This document shows, piece by piece, positions 42,331-51,419 of a stretch of DNA of 60,108 bases. This DNA is from UBA2882 sp964619485 (lineage in GTDB: Bacteria; Bacillota; Clostridia; Lachnospirales; Lachnospiraceae): NCBI GenBank assembly GCA_964619485.1, contig CAZUCI010000008.1, forward strand, positions 1 to 60,108. The letters are read 5' to 3'. Below the pieces are notes generated by a model that worked only from the letters and a program-made list of their open reading frames with translations, did not search any database and had not been told where the DNA came from. The first letter of the stretch is position 1. Every line of letters begins with the position of its first letter. The translations under genes were made by a program, and so were the position numbers.

Positions 42331-42888
42331 ATGCCAAGAAATCAATTTCAAAGGATGGTTTTTGCCTTCCTAACCGTAGTAGTCACTGTTCATGCCTATG
42401 TATTTTTCAGTCTCTATGTCGTAAATGGAACAACCCTGATGGAAGTCAATCAGGCAGACAGTGTGATTCACGCAATTGGAACCCAGGGCGGCGTGTATAT
42501 GTTTGGACGATTTCTGCCAATCTGGGCGGTTATTATCATTGAGTTTTGTTTTGCTTATGTTTTAGAAGTCATTATGGGAAGCCCATGTTCCTTCAAACTG
42601 GCCTGTAAAGTTTTTGATCCGGGAAAAGATCATCCAATGCTGTTTGAAACAGCAATTATTTGTGCGACGGTAGCCTTGATGTGTCCGGCAATGAGCTTTA
42701 TTGCAGCGTGGCTTTATTATCCATATTATGCAGGCTTTAATATCTGGACGCTGCTTGCAAACTGGCTGAAATTAGTATGCTTCAATTTCCCATTTGCATA
42801 CTTTACGCAGCTTTTCTTTATTCAGCCGCTGATCAGGACTGTTTTTAAATTCCTGTTCCGCAAGGATATTGCAATGAGAATGCAATAA
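42331..42888 (+). CDS. Membrane protein, possibly DUF2798-like
   Basis: Protein of 185 residues with four long hydrophobic helices (MVFAFLTVVVTVHAYVFFSL, FLPIWAVIIIEFCFAYVLE, ETAIICATVALMCPAMSFIA, LVCFNFPFAYFTQLFFIQPL). The two halves look alike, as in tandem DUF2798-type pairs. The short loop MGSPCSFKLACKVFDPGKDH is cytoplasmic or exposed. AAGGAG lies eleven bases before ATG 42331. The structured RNA with terminator in its leader suggests ligand-controlled expression of a transporter-like protein. The substrate is unknown. Confidence 0.7.
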   Translation: MPRNQFQRMVFAFLTVVVTVHAYVFFSLYVVNGTTLMEVNQADSVIHAIGTQGGVYMFGRFLPIWAVIIIEFCFAYVLEVIMGSPCSFKLACKVFDPGKDHPMLFETAIICATVALMCPAMSFIAAWLYYPYYAGFNIWTLLANWLKLVCFNFPFAYFTQLFFIQPLIRTVFKFLFRKDIAMRMQ

Positions 42889-42943
42889 AATTTTTCCTTG
42901 AAAAAAATGAAATCAAAAGCTATAATATGAAACATCGAGTGGC

Positions 42944-42984
42944 AAAAAGCGTAAATCCAGATTAAGGATTTGCGCTTTTTCTTT
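42944..42984 (+). terminator. Terminator before the MATE gene
   Basis: AAAAAGCGTAAATCC (42944-42958) pairs with GGATTTGCGCTTTTT (42966-42980), with one G-T pair. Confidence 0.85.
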
Positions 42985-43092
42985 GTGCAGAAATGTTGAA
43001 ACTGAATTTTTACACGCAGAAATTGTCATGAGAAATGAGGTTGTGGCAGCTTTCCGAAAAAGACTCCAATGGCAACAGGATAAGGAGAAAAT

Positions 43093-44481
43093 GTGCAAAA
43101 AGAAAAAATAGGAAACAAAATGGGGGTTGTAGATATCAAAAAGCTCATGCTGAACATGGGAATTCCAATGGTATTATCCATGGTGTTACAGGCCTGCTAT
43201 AACATTGTAGACAGTATGTTTGTTGCAAGGATACCTGATTTAAATGGTGTGATTCATGCAGGTGAATACGCTGTAAATGCTTTGACACTTGCGTTTCCTG
43301 TTCAGATGCTGATTGTGGCATTTGGAATTGGAACCGGTGTTGGTGTCAATGCTTTGTTATCAAAAACTCTGGGAGAGAGAGCTCACGAGAAGGGAGCAAA
43401 AGTCGCAGGAAACGGTATTACACTGGGAATTATTATTTATCTGGTTTTCTTTGTATTTGGAATAACCGGAATTGATACCTATTTAAAAAGTCAGACCAAA
43501 GATCCCATTATTCTGGGAATGGGTCATACATATCTTACAATATGTACCTTACTGTCTTTTGGAATGATACTTTTTTCCATTTATGAAAAATTGCTCCAGA
43601 GTACAGGGAAAACAGTGTTTTCAACATTGGCACAGATTTTGGGTGCAGCAACCAATATAGTTCTGGACCCGATTTTAATATTTGGTTATTTGGGACTTCC
43701 GGCCATGGGAATAGCAGGTGCGGCATATGCGACTGTCATAGGGCAGGTGGTATCACTTTTGGCGGCCATGCTCTTTCATTATCAAAAAAATAAAGAGGTG
43801 AAAGCCGGAATAAGGTATATGAGGCTGCAAATCAGCATCGTAAAGGAAATTTATATAATTGGATTACCTGCAATCATTATGCAGGCATTGATGTCTTTTA
43901 TGACGTATGGAGTAAATATTATTCTTGGAAATATATCTGCAGCAGCAGTTACCGCATATGGTATTTTTTATAAGGTGCAGCAGTTTATCTGCTTCGCGGC
44001 ATTTGGACTTCGGGATGCCATTACACCGATTGTGTCATTTAATTATGGTATGGGAAGTAAAAAGAGGGTCAATGAAGGCATTAAATATGGCGTTGGTTAT
44101 ATTGAAATTATAATGCTGGTCGGTCTCATTGCATTACAGATCCTTGCGCGTCCATTGGTCGGGGTTTTTGGATTATCAGAAGAAACGGCAGGACTTTGTA
44201 TATATGCAATGAGAATCATCTCAACCGGATTTTTGTTTATGGGAGCAAATATAGCGATACAGGGTGTGTTTCAGGCATTGGGCTGTGGAATGAGTTCTTT
44301 GGTAATTTCGGTGCTGAGATTACTGGTGATTCCATTGCCGGTGGCATTTTTATTATCTCGAATGGAGCAGGCAGGAACTTTTGTCTGGCTGTCATTTGTC
44401 GTCGGAGAGCTGGTGGCATTTGTGGCGGCATTGATTCTCCTGGTGAGAGCAAAGCGCAGCATTATTAACAATATGGATTAG
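43093..44481 (+). CDS. MATE-family efflux transporter
   Basis: Multidrug/toxin exporter of 462 residues with twelve predicted helices in two MatE halves. Seen: MLNMGIPMVLSMVLQACYNI leading into VDSMFVARI in the first half, ATNIVLDPILIFGYLGLPAM between helices, and the second-half start IYIIGLPAIIMQALMSFMTY. The start is GTG 43093: the overlapping ATG at 43091 reads only seven codons. AAGGAG is at correct spacing. A cytidylate-kinase-like gene follows after 15 bases in the same transcript. Confidence 0.93.
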   Translation: MQKEKIGNKMGVVDIKKLMLNMGIPMVLSMVLQACYNIVDSMFVARIPDLNGVIHAGEYAVNALTLAFPVQMLIVAFGIGTGVGVNALLSKTLGERAHEKGAKVAGNGITLGIIIYLVFFVFGITGIDTYLKSQTKDPIILGMGHTYLTICTLLSFGMILFSIYEKLLQSTGKTVFSTLAQILGAATNIVLDPILIFGYLGLPAMGIAGAAYATVIGQVVSLLAAMLFHYQKNKEVKAGIRYMRLQISIVKEIYIIGLPAIIMQALMSFMTYGVNIILGNISAAAVTAYGIFYKVQQFICFAAFGLRDAITPIVSFNYGMGSKKRVNEGIKYGVGYIEIIMLVGLIALQILARPLVGVFGLSEETAGLCIYAMRIISTGFLFMGANIAIQGVFQALGCGMSSLVISVLRLLVIPLPVAFLLSRMEQAGTFVWLSFVVGELVAFVAALILLVRAKRSIINNMD

Positions 44482-44496
44482 AAGGGTGGCAAGCAT

Positions 44497-45096
44497 ATGA
44501 AAAAAGTAATTACAATCAGTCGTGAATTTGGAAGTGGAGGCAGAACCATAGCAAAGCAGGTGGCAGAAGAGCTGGGATATTCCTTTTATGATAAGGAGAT
44601 TATTGAAAAACTGGCGGAAAAGACCGGACTTTCCCAGAAATACATTGAACAAAACAGCGAATATGCAAAGGGGCATAACATTTTCAGCTATGCGTTTATT
44701 GGCAGAGATGCCAGTGGAGCATCTGTTGAAGATACCCTGCAGAATGCACAGAGAGAGTTGATAGAGAATCTGGCAGAAACAGGAAGCTGCGTGATCGTTG
44801 GACGATGTGCAGATTATATTTTAAAAGACCGCCCGGATTGTATGCATGTGTTTATCCATGCCGGGGAAGAAATCAAAGCAAAGCGTATTGTGGAATTATA
44901 TGGAGAAACAGATGAAAATCCGGTAAAAAGACTTCGGGACAAGGATAAAAGAAGAGCAGCTAACTATAAATATTACACAGACAGGCAGTGGGGAGTTGCC
45001 AAAAATTATCATCTGAGCCTGGACAGCGGAGAATTCGGGATAGATGCATGTGTGAAGATGATTATTCAACTGGTAAAAGAAGGACAGACTCACTAA
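44497..45096 (+). CDS. Cytidylate kinase-like family protein
   Basis: P-loop protein of 199 residues in the cytidylate_kin2 family, distinct from the true cmk at 5561. Seen: VITISREFGSGGRTIAKQVA with an unusual phosphate loop, YSFYDKEIIEKLAEKTG, GSCVIVGRCADYILKDRPDC, and the lid DKDKRRAANYKYYTDRQWG. The substrate is not known for this family. It is co-directional with the MATE gene, 15 bases apart. Confidence 0.88.
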   Translation: MKKVITISREFGSGGRTIAKQVAEELGYSFYDKEIIEKLAEKTGLSQKYIEQNSEYAKGHNIFSYAFIGRDASGASVEDTLQNAQRELIENLAETGSCVIVGRCADYILKDRPDCMHVFIHAGEEIKAKRIVELYGETDENPVKRLRDKDKRRAANYKYYTDRQWGVAKNYHLSLDSGEFGIDACVKMIIQLVKEGQTH

Positions 45097-45112
45097 TGAG
45101 AAAAAATATCAT

Positions 45113-45141
45113 TTGACATTTTTGCAGCTTTACTATATGAA
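45113..45141 (+). promoter_or_regulatory. Possible promoter of the HMA-methyltransferase gene
   Basis: TTGACA (45113-45118), 17 bases and TATGAA (45136-45141) lie just after the preceding gene. Confidence 0.5.
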
Positions 45142-45191
45142 AATTGTGCTATGATAAGTTTGATACAACTAACTTGTCAGGAGGAAAAGCA

Positions 45192-46070
45192 ATGGTAAAG
45201 ACTACATTGAAAATTGACGGAATGATGTGCGGTATGTGTGAGGCACACATGAATGATTTGATCAGAAATCTCTATCAGGTCAAAAAGGTTTCATCTTCCG
45301 CTTCAAAGGGTGAGACTGTGATTGTAAGTGAAGGAGAGCTTGATCTGGATTTGGCAAAATCGGAAATCAGTAAAATCGGATATTCGTTATTATATGCAGA
45401 CAGCGAACCCTATCAAAAAAAGAAAATGACAAATGAGCAGTATAAGCAGTTGTCTTTAAAGGAGTTTAATAAAGCGGCAGAGAAATTTGATGATAATGAT
45501 CCCAGTATTTACAATCTTTGCAGAAAGGATTATCCGGATGTATATGGAGAGGTTATAAAAGAACCATTCAAAGATTTGCTGGATGCCGGCTGCGGTACCG
45601 GTGAAATGATTCATTTATTTAACAGAGATTGTCCAGGAAAAAATTATACAGGAATCGATTTGTCAGAGAATATGATTCAGGTTGCAAAAAGAAAAAATAT
45701 AGAAAATACAGAATTTGTGGTGGGAGATTGCGAAAACCTTCCATTTCAGGAAAATTCCTTTGATGTAGTGACCTGCTCCATGAGCTTTCATCATTATCCT
45801 GATCCGTTAAGCTTTTTTGAAAGCCTGAACAGGGTATTAAGACCGGGAGGAAGGTTTATCTTAAGAGATATGGCAACAAGTTCAAAAATCATGATGTGGT
45901 TGATCAACCGCATTGAAATGCCGATTGTGAATACGCTTGCCAAAAAGGGAGATGTTCATTGCTACACAAGAGAAGATATTCAGAAGCTGTGCGAAAAAAG
46001 CGGGTTGACTTTGGAAAAGTATGAGATTCGGAAAGGATTCAGACTTCACTGCGTGGTAAGGAGTTGTTGA
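45192..46070 (+). CDS. Heavy-metal-associated domain fused to SAM methyltransferase
   Basis: Protein of 292 residues. Residues 1-70 are an HMA metal-binding domain with IDGMMCGMCEAHMNDLI (CxxC). Residues 85-290 are a class I methyltransferase with motif I LLDAGCGTGEM, GIDLSENMIQVAK, and VVTCSMSFHHYPDPLSFFES, followed by RVLRPGGRFILRDM, like UbiE/ArsM-type enzymes. A CAGGAGG site selects ATG 45192. The fusion suggests methylation of a metal or metalloid, or metal-controlled methylation; the arsenic cysteine pattern of ArsM is not evident. The short ATC-hydrolase-like gene follows after three bases. Confidence 0.88.
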   Translation: MVKTTLKIDGMMCGMCEAHMNDLIRNLYQVKKVSSSASKGETVIVSEGELDLDLAKSEISKIGYSLLYADSEPYQKKKMTNEQYKQLSLKEFNKAAEKFDDNDPSIYNLCRKDYPDVYGEVIKEPFKDLLDAGCGTGEMIHLFNRDCPGKNYTGIDLSENMIQVAKRKNIENTEFVVGDCENLPFQENSFDVVTCSMSFHHYPDPLSFFESLNRVLRPGGRFILRDMATSSKIMMWLINRIEMPIVNTLAKKGDVHCYTREDIQKLCEKSGLTLEKYEIRKGFRLHCVVRSC

Positions 46071-46073
46071 GAA

Positions 46074-46406
46074 ATGAAATTCAGAATAGAACATGAGATA
46101 GAGCTGCACAAGGCAAAGGGGGAATGGAAGGATTCCTGGAGCATAGACATCAAGCCCTTTGATGAGGAGCATGAAAGTCTGTCCTTTGATCTGATTGGCT
46201 GTCCGATTGTAAAGTATGCACAGGAATACGGATATATGGAATTTATGCCGGCAATATGTGGTTCTGATTATATAACAATCAGACAGCTTGGAGTGAAGCT
46301 GATCAGACCACAGATTGTAGCAGATGGTTATGAACGGTGCCTTTACACTTATGTTTCGGAAAAAAACGAGACGGATTTCCTTACAAAACAAAGGGCTGGT
46401 TCATAG
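46074..46406 (+). CDS. L-2-amino-thiazoline-4-carboxylate hydrolase-like protein, short
   Basis: Protein of 110 residues resembling the C-terminal core of the ATC hydrolase family. Seen: LSFDLIGCPIVKYAQEYGYM, MPAICGSDYITIRQLG and KLIRPQIVADGYERCLYTYV, matching the family's conserved Cys, Cys-x-x-Asp and Cys positions. It lacks the N-terminal helical part of longer members, so it may be a compact form or a trimmed remnant. Start ATG 46074 is coupled to the preceding gene, with AAGGAG inside that gene's end. The real substrate is not known. Confidence 0.62.
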   Translation: MKFRIEHEIELHKAKGEWKDSWSIDIKPFDEEHESLSFDLIGCPIVKYAQEYGYMEFMPAICGSDYITIRQLGVKLIRPQIVADGYERCLYTYVSEKNETDFLTKQRAGS

Positions 46407-46442
46407 AAAGGTTTGTAGAAAAGAAAAATGAAAGGTTTGTAG
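46406..46442. repeat. 13-bp direct repeat starting in a stop codon
   Basis: GAAAGGTTTGTAG occurs at 46406-46418 and 46430-46442. The first copy begins with the last base of the stop codon. Confidence 0.75.
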
Positions 46443-46468
46443 GGGGGTGTAGAAAAGTAAAAAAATAA

Positions 46469-46526
46469 TTGACAGGTGAAATAAAATAGTATAACATAAC
46501 AGTGTTATGAAAGATAACACTGTTAT
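46469..46526 (+). promoter_or_regulatory. TetR promoter with two operators
   Basis: TTGACA (46469-46474), 17 bases and TAACAT (46492-46497) form the promoter. CATAACAGTGTTATG (46495-46509) overlaps the -10 box and ATAACACTGTTAT (46514-46526) follows. A longer form recurs at 47224-47240 before the ABC genes. Confidence 0.87.
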
Positions 46527-46577
46527 GTACAGAGCAGAATAATCATTTTGTGTTTTTGATGGGATAAGGTGTCTGGA

Positions 46578-47186
46578 ATGAAAAACGAGAAAGAAACGAA
46601 GCAGCTTCTTTTGGAAAGTGCAAAAAAAGAATTTTTAGAAAAAGGCTTTTCTCAGGCTTCCCTGAGAAATATCTGCAAGGAAGCGGGCGTCACAACCGGT
46701 GCACTGTATTTTTTCTTCAAGGATAAAGAGGATTTATTTTCCAGTCTTGTGTCGGAGCCGTTAAATCAGCTCGCTTTTTACATGAAGGAGCATTACAGCC
46801 AGGAAATAGACAAGGCAAATCATGGTGAAGTGGAAGAGATTGGAAATGATGGGGATATAAAAGCCTCACAGCTGGTGATACATTTTATGTATCAAAACTT
46901 TGATGCAGTTGAATTGCTTTTGACGAAGAGCCAGGGAACGATATTTGAACATTGCATTGATCAGTTTGTTGCAATTACAGAGGAGCACTACCGCCAGCTG
47001 GCAAATGCAATGACGGACAAAAAAGGGATAGAACCTCTGGATGCATACATGATTCACTGGATTGCACATATGCACATTGACATGTTTGTTCATATGCTGA
47101 CCCATGAACGTTCAGAGGAAAAAGCGCAGAGGCATGTGCAGGAGATTACAAAATACCTGATTGCAGGATGGAATGGAATGTTTTAA
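46578..47186 (+). CDS. TetR-family repressor
   Basis: Repressor of 202 residues. Seen: helix-turn-helix LLLESAKKEFLEKGFSQASL, then RNICKEAGVTTGALYFFFKD, and a long helical ligand domain. ATG 46578 is preferred over GTG 46569, with AAGG nine bases ahead. Operators of one type lie over its own promoter and before the ABC exporter genes that follow, so it controls both. Because those exporter genes are broken, this regulator may now control only itself. Confidence 0.92.
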   Translation: MKNEKETKQLLLESAKKEFLEKGFSQASLRNICKEAGVTTGALYFFFKDKEDLFSSLVSEPLNQLAFYMKEHYSQEIDKANHGEVEEIGNDGDIKASQLVIHFMYQNFDAVELLLTKSQGTIFEHCIDQFVAITEEHYRQLANAMTDKKGIEPLDAYMIHWIAHMHIDMFVHMLTHERSEEKAQRHVQEITKYLIAGWNGMF

Positions 47187-47223
47187 GGCTATGGGATTTC
47201 CCATAGCTAAAAAAATACATTCT

Positions 47224-47240
47224 ACATAACAGTGTTATGT
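47224..47240 (+). promoter_or_regulatory. TetR operator before the ABC genes
   Basis: ACATAACAGTGTTATGT is a 17-base palindrome around a central GTG-type spacer, identical in its core to the operator at 46495-46509. A GCTATGGGA/TCCCATAGC hairpin lies just before it (about 47189-47207). Confidence 0.85.
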
Positions 47241-47362
47241 AAATGATAAAAAATATCAATAAGAAAACAGCAAAAAAAGAAAATAACAAAAAAAAGATGA
47301 TTAATAAGAAAACTGCCAACAGTAGAAGCAAATAAGCATGGAAAAAACAGGAGGAGTATGAA

Positions 47363-48060
47363 ATGTATTTAACAGTCAGGGATTTAAAAAAGAGCTATGG
47401 TGAAAACGGAAGCTACATGGAGGTACTAAAGGGGATTACAACCGGCGTAGAGCAGGGAGAGATGTGTGTCATACAGGGAACCAGTGGCTCAGGCAAGTCC
47501 ACACTTCTAAACTGTATCGGGGGATTGGATACCATGGATTCCGGCTCAATCTGTGTGGATGGACAGGAAATCTTTGGCATGAGCCAGAATGATTTGTCAG
47601 AATACCGCAGGGAAAATCTTGGATTTTTCAGTTTTACAATCTTGTTCCGAATTTGACAATTAAGGAAAATGTGCAGGTTTGCGAGTATCTGACAGGAGAG
47701 CCTCTGGATGTAGATGAGCTTCTGGAAACATTGGGACTGACGCAGCATCAGAATAAATTTCCATCCCAGTTGTCAGGAGGACAACAGCAGAGATGCGCCA
47801 TTGCCCGTGCTCTTGTAAAAAATCCAAAGCTTCTTTTACTGGATGAACCTACCGGAGCGTTGGACTCCAATACCTCGAGAGATATTTTGATTCTTCTGGA
47901 GAAAATCAATCAGAAATATGGAACGACCATGCTGATTGTAACCCATAATAATTCCATCAAAAACATGGTTCATCGTGTAATCCGAATCAAGGATGGTTTG
48001 ATCAGTGAGGAATATTTGAATCAGACAAGAGTTCCGGCAGCAAAGCTGCAGGATTTATAG
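47363..48060 (+). pseudogene. ABC transporter ATPase with frameshift at the Q-loop
   Basis: A MacB-type ATPase read in two frames. Part 1 (47363 to about 47625) has Walker A GTSGSGKSTLLNCIGGLDT; part 2 (to 48060) has LSGGQQQRCAIARALVKNPK, LLLDEPTGALDSN and VTHNNSIKNM. At the junction the family expects LGFVFQFYNLVPNLT, but the DNA GGATTTTTCAG is four bases too short to encode GFVFQ. A four-base deletion explains both the missing residue and the frame change, so a one-base sequencing slip is less likely. GGAGGAG precedes the start. Confidence 0.87.
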
Positions 48061-48096
48061 TGGCAATCATCACATGGGTTAGGAATGGAGACTAAG

Positions 48097-50184
48097 ATGC
48101 AGAAGATTTTACAAAAAAGAGTGCTTCGTGATTTGAAAGAAAATTTTCCACGTTATATTGCATTGGGAGCATTAATTATTTTGAGCATGTATATTGTGGT
48201 AAGTCTGGTCGGAGCAGCGGAAACCATTATCAATGGAACGAAGGATGAAGCAGAAATACATAAACTGGAGGATGGCGAATTTGGTGTTTTTGTTCCGCTG
48301 TCGGAGGAGGAAGAGGAGCAGCTGACCAGGGAAGGAATTCAGCTGGAAAGGATGTTCTATCTGGATTATACTGTTGCGGATTCCGGTACAATCCGGATTT
48401 TTCAAAACCGTGAGCGTATCAATCGGATTGTCATTGACGAGGGACGCCAGGCAGAAGAGACCGGGGAAATTGCTCTGGAAAAGCGGTACTGTGAGGAGAA
48501 TGGATATGAAATCGGCGATACGATTATCCTTGCAGAACAAAAGCTTACGGTTGTGGGAATTGGTTCGACACCGGATTATGAGGCCTGCTATGAGAGTCTG
48601 GGGGACAGCTCTATTGACAGCAAAGCCTTTGGAACAGGGTTTGTTACGAAAAAAGAATATCAGGTGTTACAGGATACGGGAAGCAGCATTTTGTCGGAAC
48701 AATATCAATACGCCTACAGACTGAATGATGCGATGACAGACGAGGAACTGAAAAAGAAGCTGGAAAAATATTCCGTGAATCCAGAGGAAGTGGAGGATGC
48801 ATATTTTAGAGAATATTGGGACCGAACCGCAGGGAAGGTCGAGGACTTTACAGATGGGATAGAGGAGCTTTCCGATGGAATGGAGGAGCTTACGGATGGT
48901 CTGGCAGAATTAAAAGCTCATAATGATGATTTGTCAGAGGGCGCTGCGAAGCTCTTGGATGCATATTTACAAAGTGCTTCTGAGAGTCTGAAGGAATATG
49001 GACTTTCAAAGGAGCTTACAGAGGAAAATTTCGAGGAAATTTTGACTCTGCTTAAGAGTAAATCAGACAATCCATTTCTGAGAATGAAATTAAACAGTGT
49101 CATGGAAGAACTGAGTCAGCTAAAGGAATATAAGGATGGCGTAAACACATATACGGACGGAGTGGCCGAGGCAGCGGATGGAAGCGTTGAGCTTTCAGAG
49201 GGAACAGAGGAGCTTTCCGATGCGACAGAGGAAATTGAGGATGAGCTGGGAATCGAGTTGAAAAATCTGACCTTCTTTTTGAAAGCGGCAGACAATCCAA
49301 GAATAGGAGCGGGTGCGGATGATCAGGTAATCAATAAGGTGGCAGGGCTTGCAGCTGGTGTTATTTTGATGGTTTTGTTCACCTATGTTATTTCCGTATT
49401 TGTGATTCATAGAATACAAAAAGAGAGCAGTGTCATAGGGGCCCTCTATGCCCTTGGGGTAACCAGGAAGGATTTGATGCTTCATTATCTGATGCTTCCG
49501 GTGCTTGTCACCTTTCTTTCGGGTGTGGCAGGAACACTTCTGGGCTTTAGCAGGATTGGCATCAGATATCAGATGGGAGACTGCTATGGTTATTTTTCTC
49601 TGCCGGAGTTAAATGCAGTTTATTCTCCATATTTGCTTATCTATGGAATGGTGATGCCTGCTGTTGTAGCCGTTGTGGTAAATTGTCTTGTTATTCAAAA
49701 GCACCTGTCCAGGCCGGTTCTTGCCTTGATGAAAAAAGAGGAAAAGAGCGGAAGGGTGAGCAATCTGAACCTTGGAAGCATGGGCTTTATACAGCGCTTC
49801 CGCATTTGCCAGATGCTTAGAGAGGCAAGAACAGGCTTTACGGTACTGTTTGGAATGTTTATCTCCCTTTTGATTATGATGCTTGGCATTGACTGCTATG
49901 TGATGTGTCAGCATATCAGTACAGAAAATAAGGCAGATACCAGATATGAATACATGTACACCTATAAATATCCCACAGAGGAGGTTCCGGGGGGAGGAGA
50001 AGCCAGCTATGCAGAGACGCTGAAAAAAGAAATATATGGATACAATCTTGATGTCACATTGCTTGGTATAGATGAGGATAATCCTTATTTTGATGTTGAA
50101 ACCCGTGATGCTAAAAATGAGGTGGTTATCTCATCGGCGATGGCACAGAAGTATCAGCTGAAAAAAAGAAAACGACGAGTTTAA
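48097..50184 (+). pseudogene. FtsX-family permease truncated at its 3' end
   Basis: Large ABC permease, cut at 695 residues. Seen: an N-terminal helix (YIALGALIILSMYIVVSLVG), an outer domain with repeated coiled DGIEELSDGMEELTDGLAEL-type segments (near 250-300 and 340-400), helices near 420-460 and 470-560, and a new helix near 590, after which a second outer domain begins. It breaks off at QKYQLKK, then RKRRV and stop, where the family continues to a final membrane block. The break lies in AAAAAAAG at about 50163, joined to kinase sequence. GGAG selects ATG 48097. With the broken ATPase, this exporter is dead. Confidence 0.82.
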
Positions 50185-50989
50185 AGATATTCATGTTTTG
50201 ATCGTTGATGATGACAGGGATGCCTGTTCCTACTGCGGAGAGGTACTGGATCGAATTGGAGCTGTGCATGAGACTGCCTATTCCGGCGAGGAAGCACTGG
50301 AGATGTTAGGTGACGCCGAGGATAAGGGAAATGCATATCAGCTTTGTCTGATTGACTGGAAAATGCCAAAGATGGATGGATTGGAGCTGACGAAAAACAT
50401 TCGTGAAATTTTTGGACATGATACCATTATTGTGATTTTGACAGCCTATGATTTAAATGAAATTGAAGATGTTGGTATTCAGGCAGGAGCTGATTATTTC
50501 ATGTCGAAGCCTCTGTTCCAGTCAACTATTTTTAATGCACTTATGAAAATCAAGAATGGTGAAAGTGCTTCTCTTTCCAAGACCAGCGAGGGTGAGCATA
50601 AATACCCGGGCAGAAAGGTATTGATTGCAGAGGACGTTGCCCTGAACATGGAGGTTATTGTAAGTCTTCTGAAAATGTCTGATATCAGCGTAGTCTGTGC
50701 TGAGGATGGTAAGCAGGCAGTGGATCTGTTTGTGAAAAATCCTGCTGAGACCTTTGACTGCATTTTGATGGATATCAATATGCCGGTGATGGATGGATAC
50801 GAAGCAACGAAGGCTATTAGAGCAAGTCTGAAACCGGACGCAAAGACGGTACCAATTTATGCCATGACAGCAAACGCCTTTTCCAGTGATGTTGCAGAGG
50901 CCTTAAATGCCGGAATGAACGGTCATATAGCGAAGCCGATTGAAATCGCAGTTTTATATAAAACCTTTGATTCCATATTTGAAAAATAA
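50165..50989 (+). pseudogene. C-terminal double-receiver fragment of a hybrid kinase
   Basis: An open frame without its own start. It reads ENDEFKDIHVLIVDDDRDAC and so begins inside the linker before a receiver domain. Receiver 1 has CLIDWKMPKMDGLEL; receiver 2 has KVLIAEDVALNMEVI and CILMDINMPVMDGYEATKAI. The sensor, HisKA and ATPase parts are missing. The permease gene runs into it in another frame at the A-run, so a deletion joined two unrelated genes. A TTG at 50198 could start a receiver-only protein, but no ribosome site supports it. Confidence 0.8.
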
Positions 50990-51050
50990 GTTCAGGCATT
51001 TCAGACGCTGGAAATATTCAAGACATTTCTGGCTATGGAAATATTCCTGT

Positions 51051-51079
51051 TTGTGGAGCAATATAATTTATGCTATAAT
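51051..51079 (+). promoter_or_regulatory. Promoter of the ACT-domain gene
   Basis: TTGTGG (51051-51056), 17 bases and TATAAT (51074-51079). The pta promoter has the same boxes and spacing. Confidence 0.75.
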
Positions 51080-51146
51080 ATATCGAAATGCGGTTTGCTA
51101 AAGAAGTAAAGTGGCAGCACAATACATTTTTTGAGGAGAAGAGATC

Positions 51147-51419
51147 ATGAAAAGAGCGATTATTACAGTACTTGGTAAAGACACCGTTGGAATTATTGCA
51201 AAGGTATGTTCCTATCTTGCAGAACGTCAAATTAACATTTTAGACATTTCCCAGACAATCGTGCAGGGATATTTTAATATGATGATGATTGTAGATATGA
51301 ATGCGTCTACTGTTCAGATTGATACTGCAGTTGATGAGCTGGCTAAGCTGGGCGAGGATATTGGAGTTATGATTAAGATTCAGAGAGAAGATATTTTTGA
51401 TATGATGCACCGGATTTAA
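51147..51419 (+). CDS. ACT-domain protein (UPF0237)
   Basis: Small regulatory-type protein of 90 residues consisting of one ACT domain pair fold. Seen: AIITVLGKDTVGIIAKVCSY, NILDISQTIVQGYFNMMMIV and the conserved ending DIFDMMHRI. In many Firmicutes it is paired with the UPF0210 protein encoded next, as here, which suggests joint function, possibly amino-acid or folate related. GAGGAGA precedes the start. A 17-base duplication overlaps its stop codon. Confidence 0.93.
   Translation: MKRAIITVLGKDTVGIIAKVCSYLAERQINILDISQTIVQGYFNMMMIVDMNASTVQIDTAVDELAKLGEDIGVMIKIQREDIFDMMHRI

Noticed and set aside
44497..45096. Second cmk gene
   Set aside because: It belongs to the cytidylate_kin2 family with a different phosphate loop; the true cmk is at 5561-6220.
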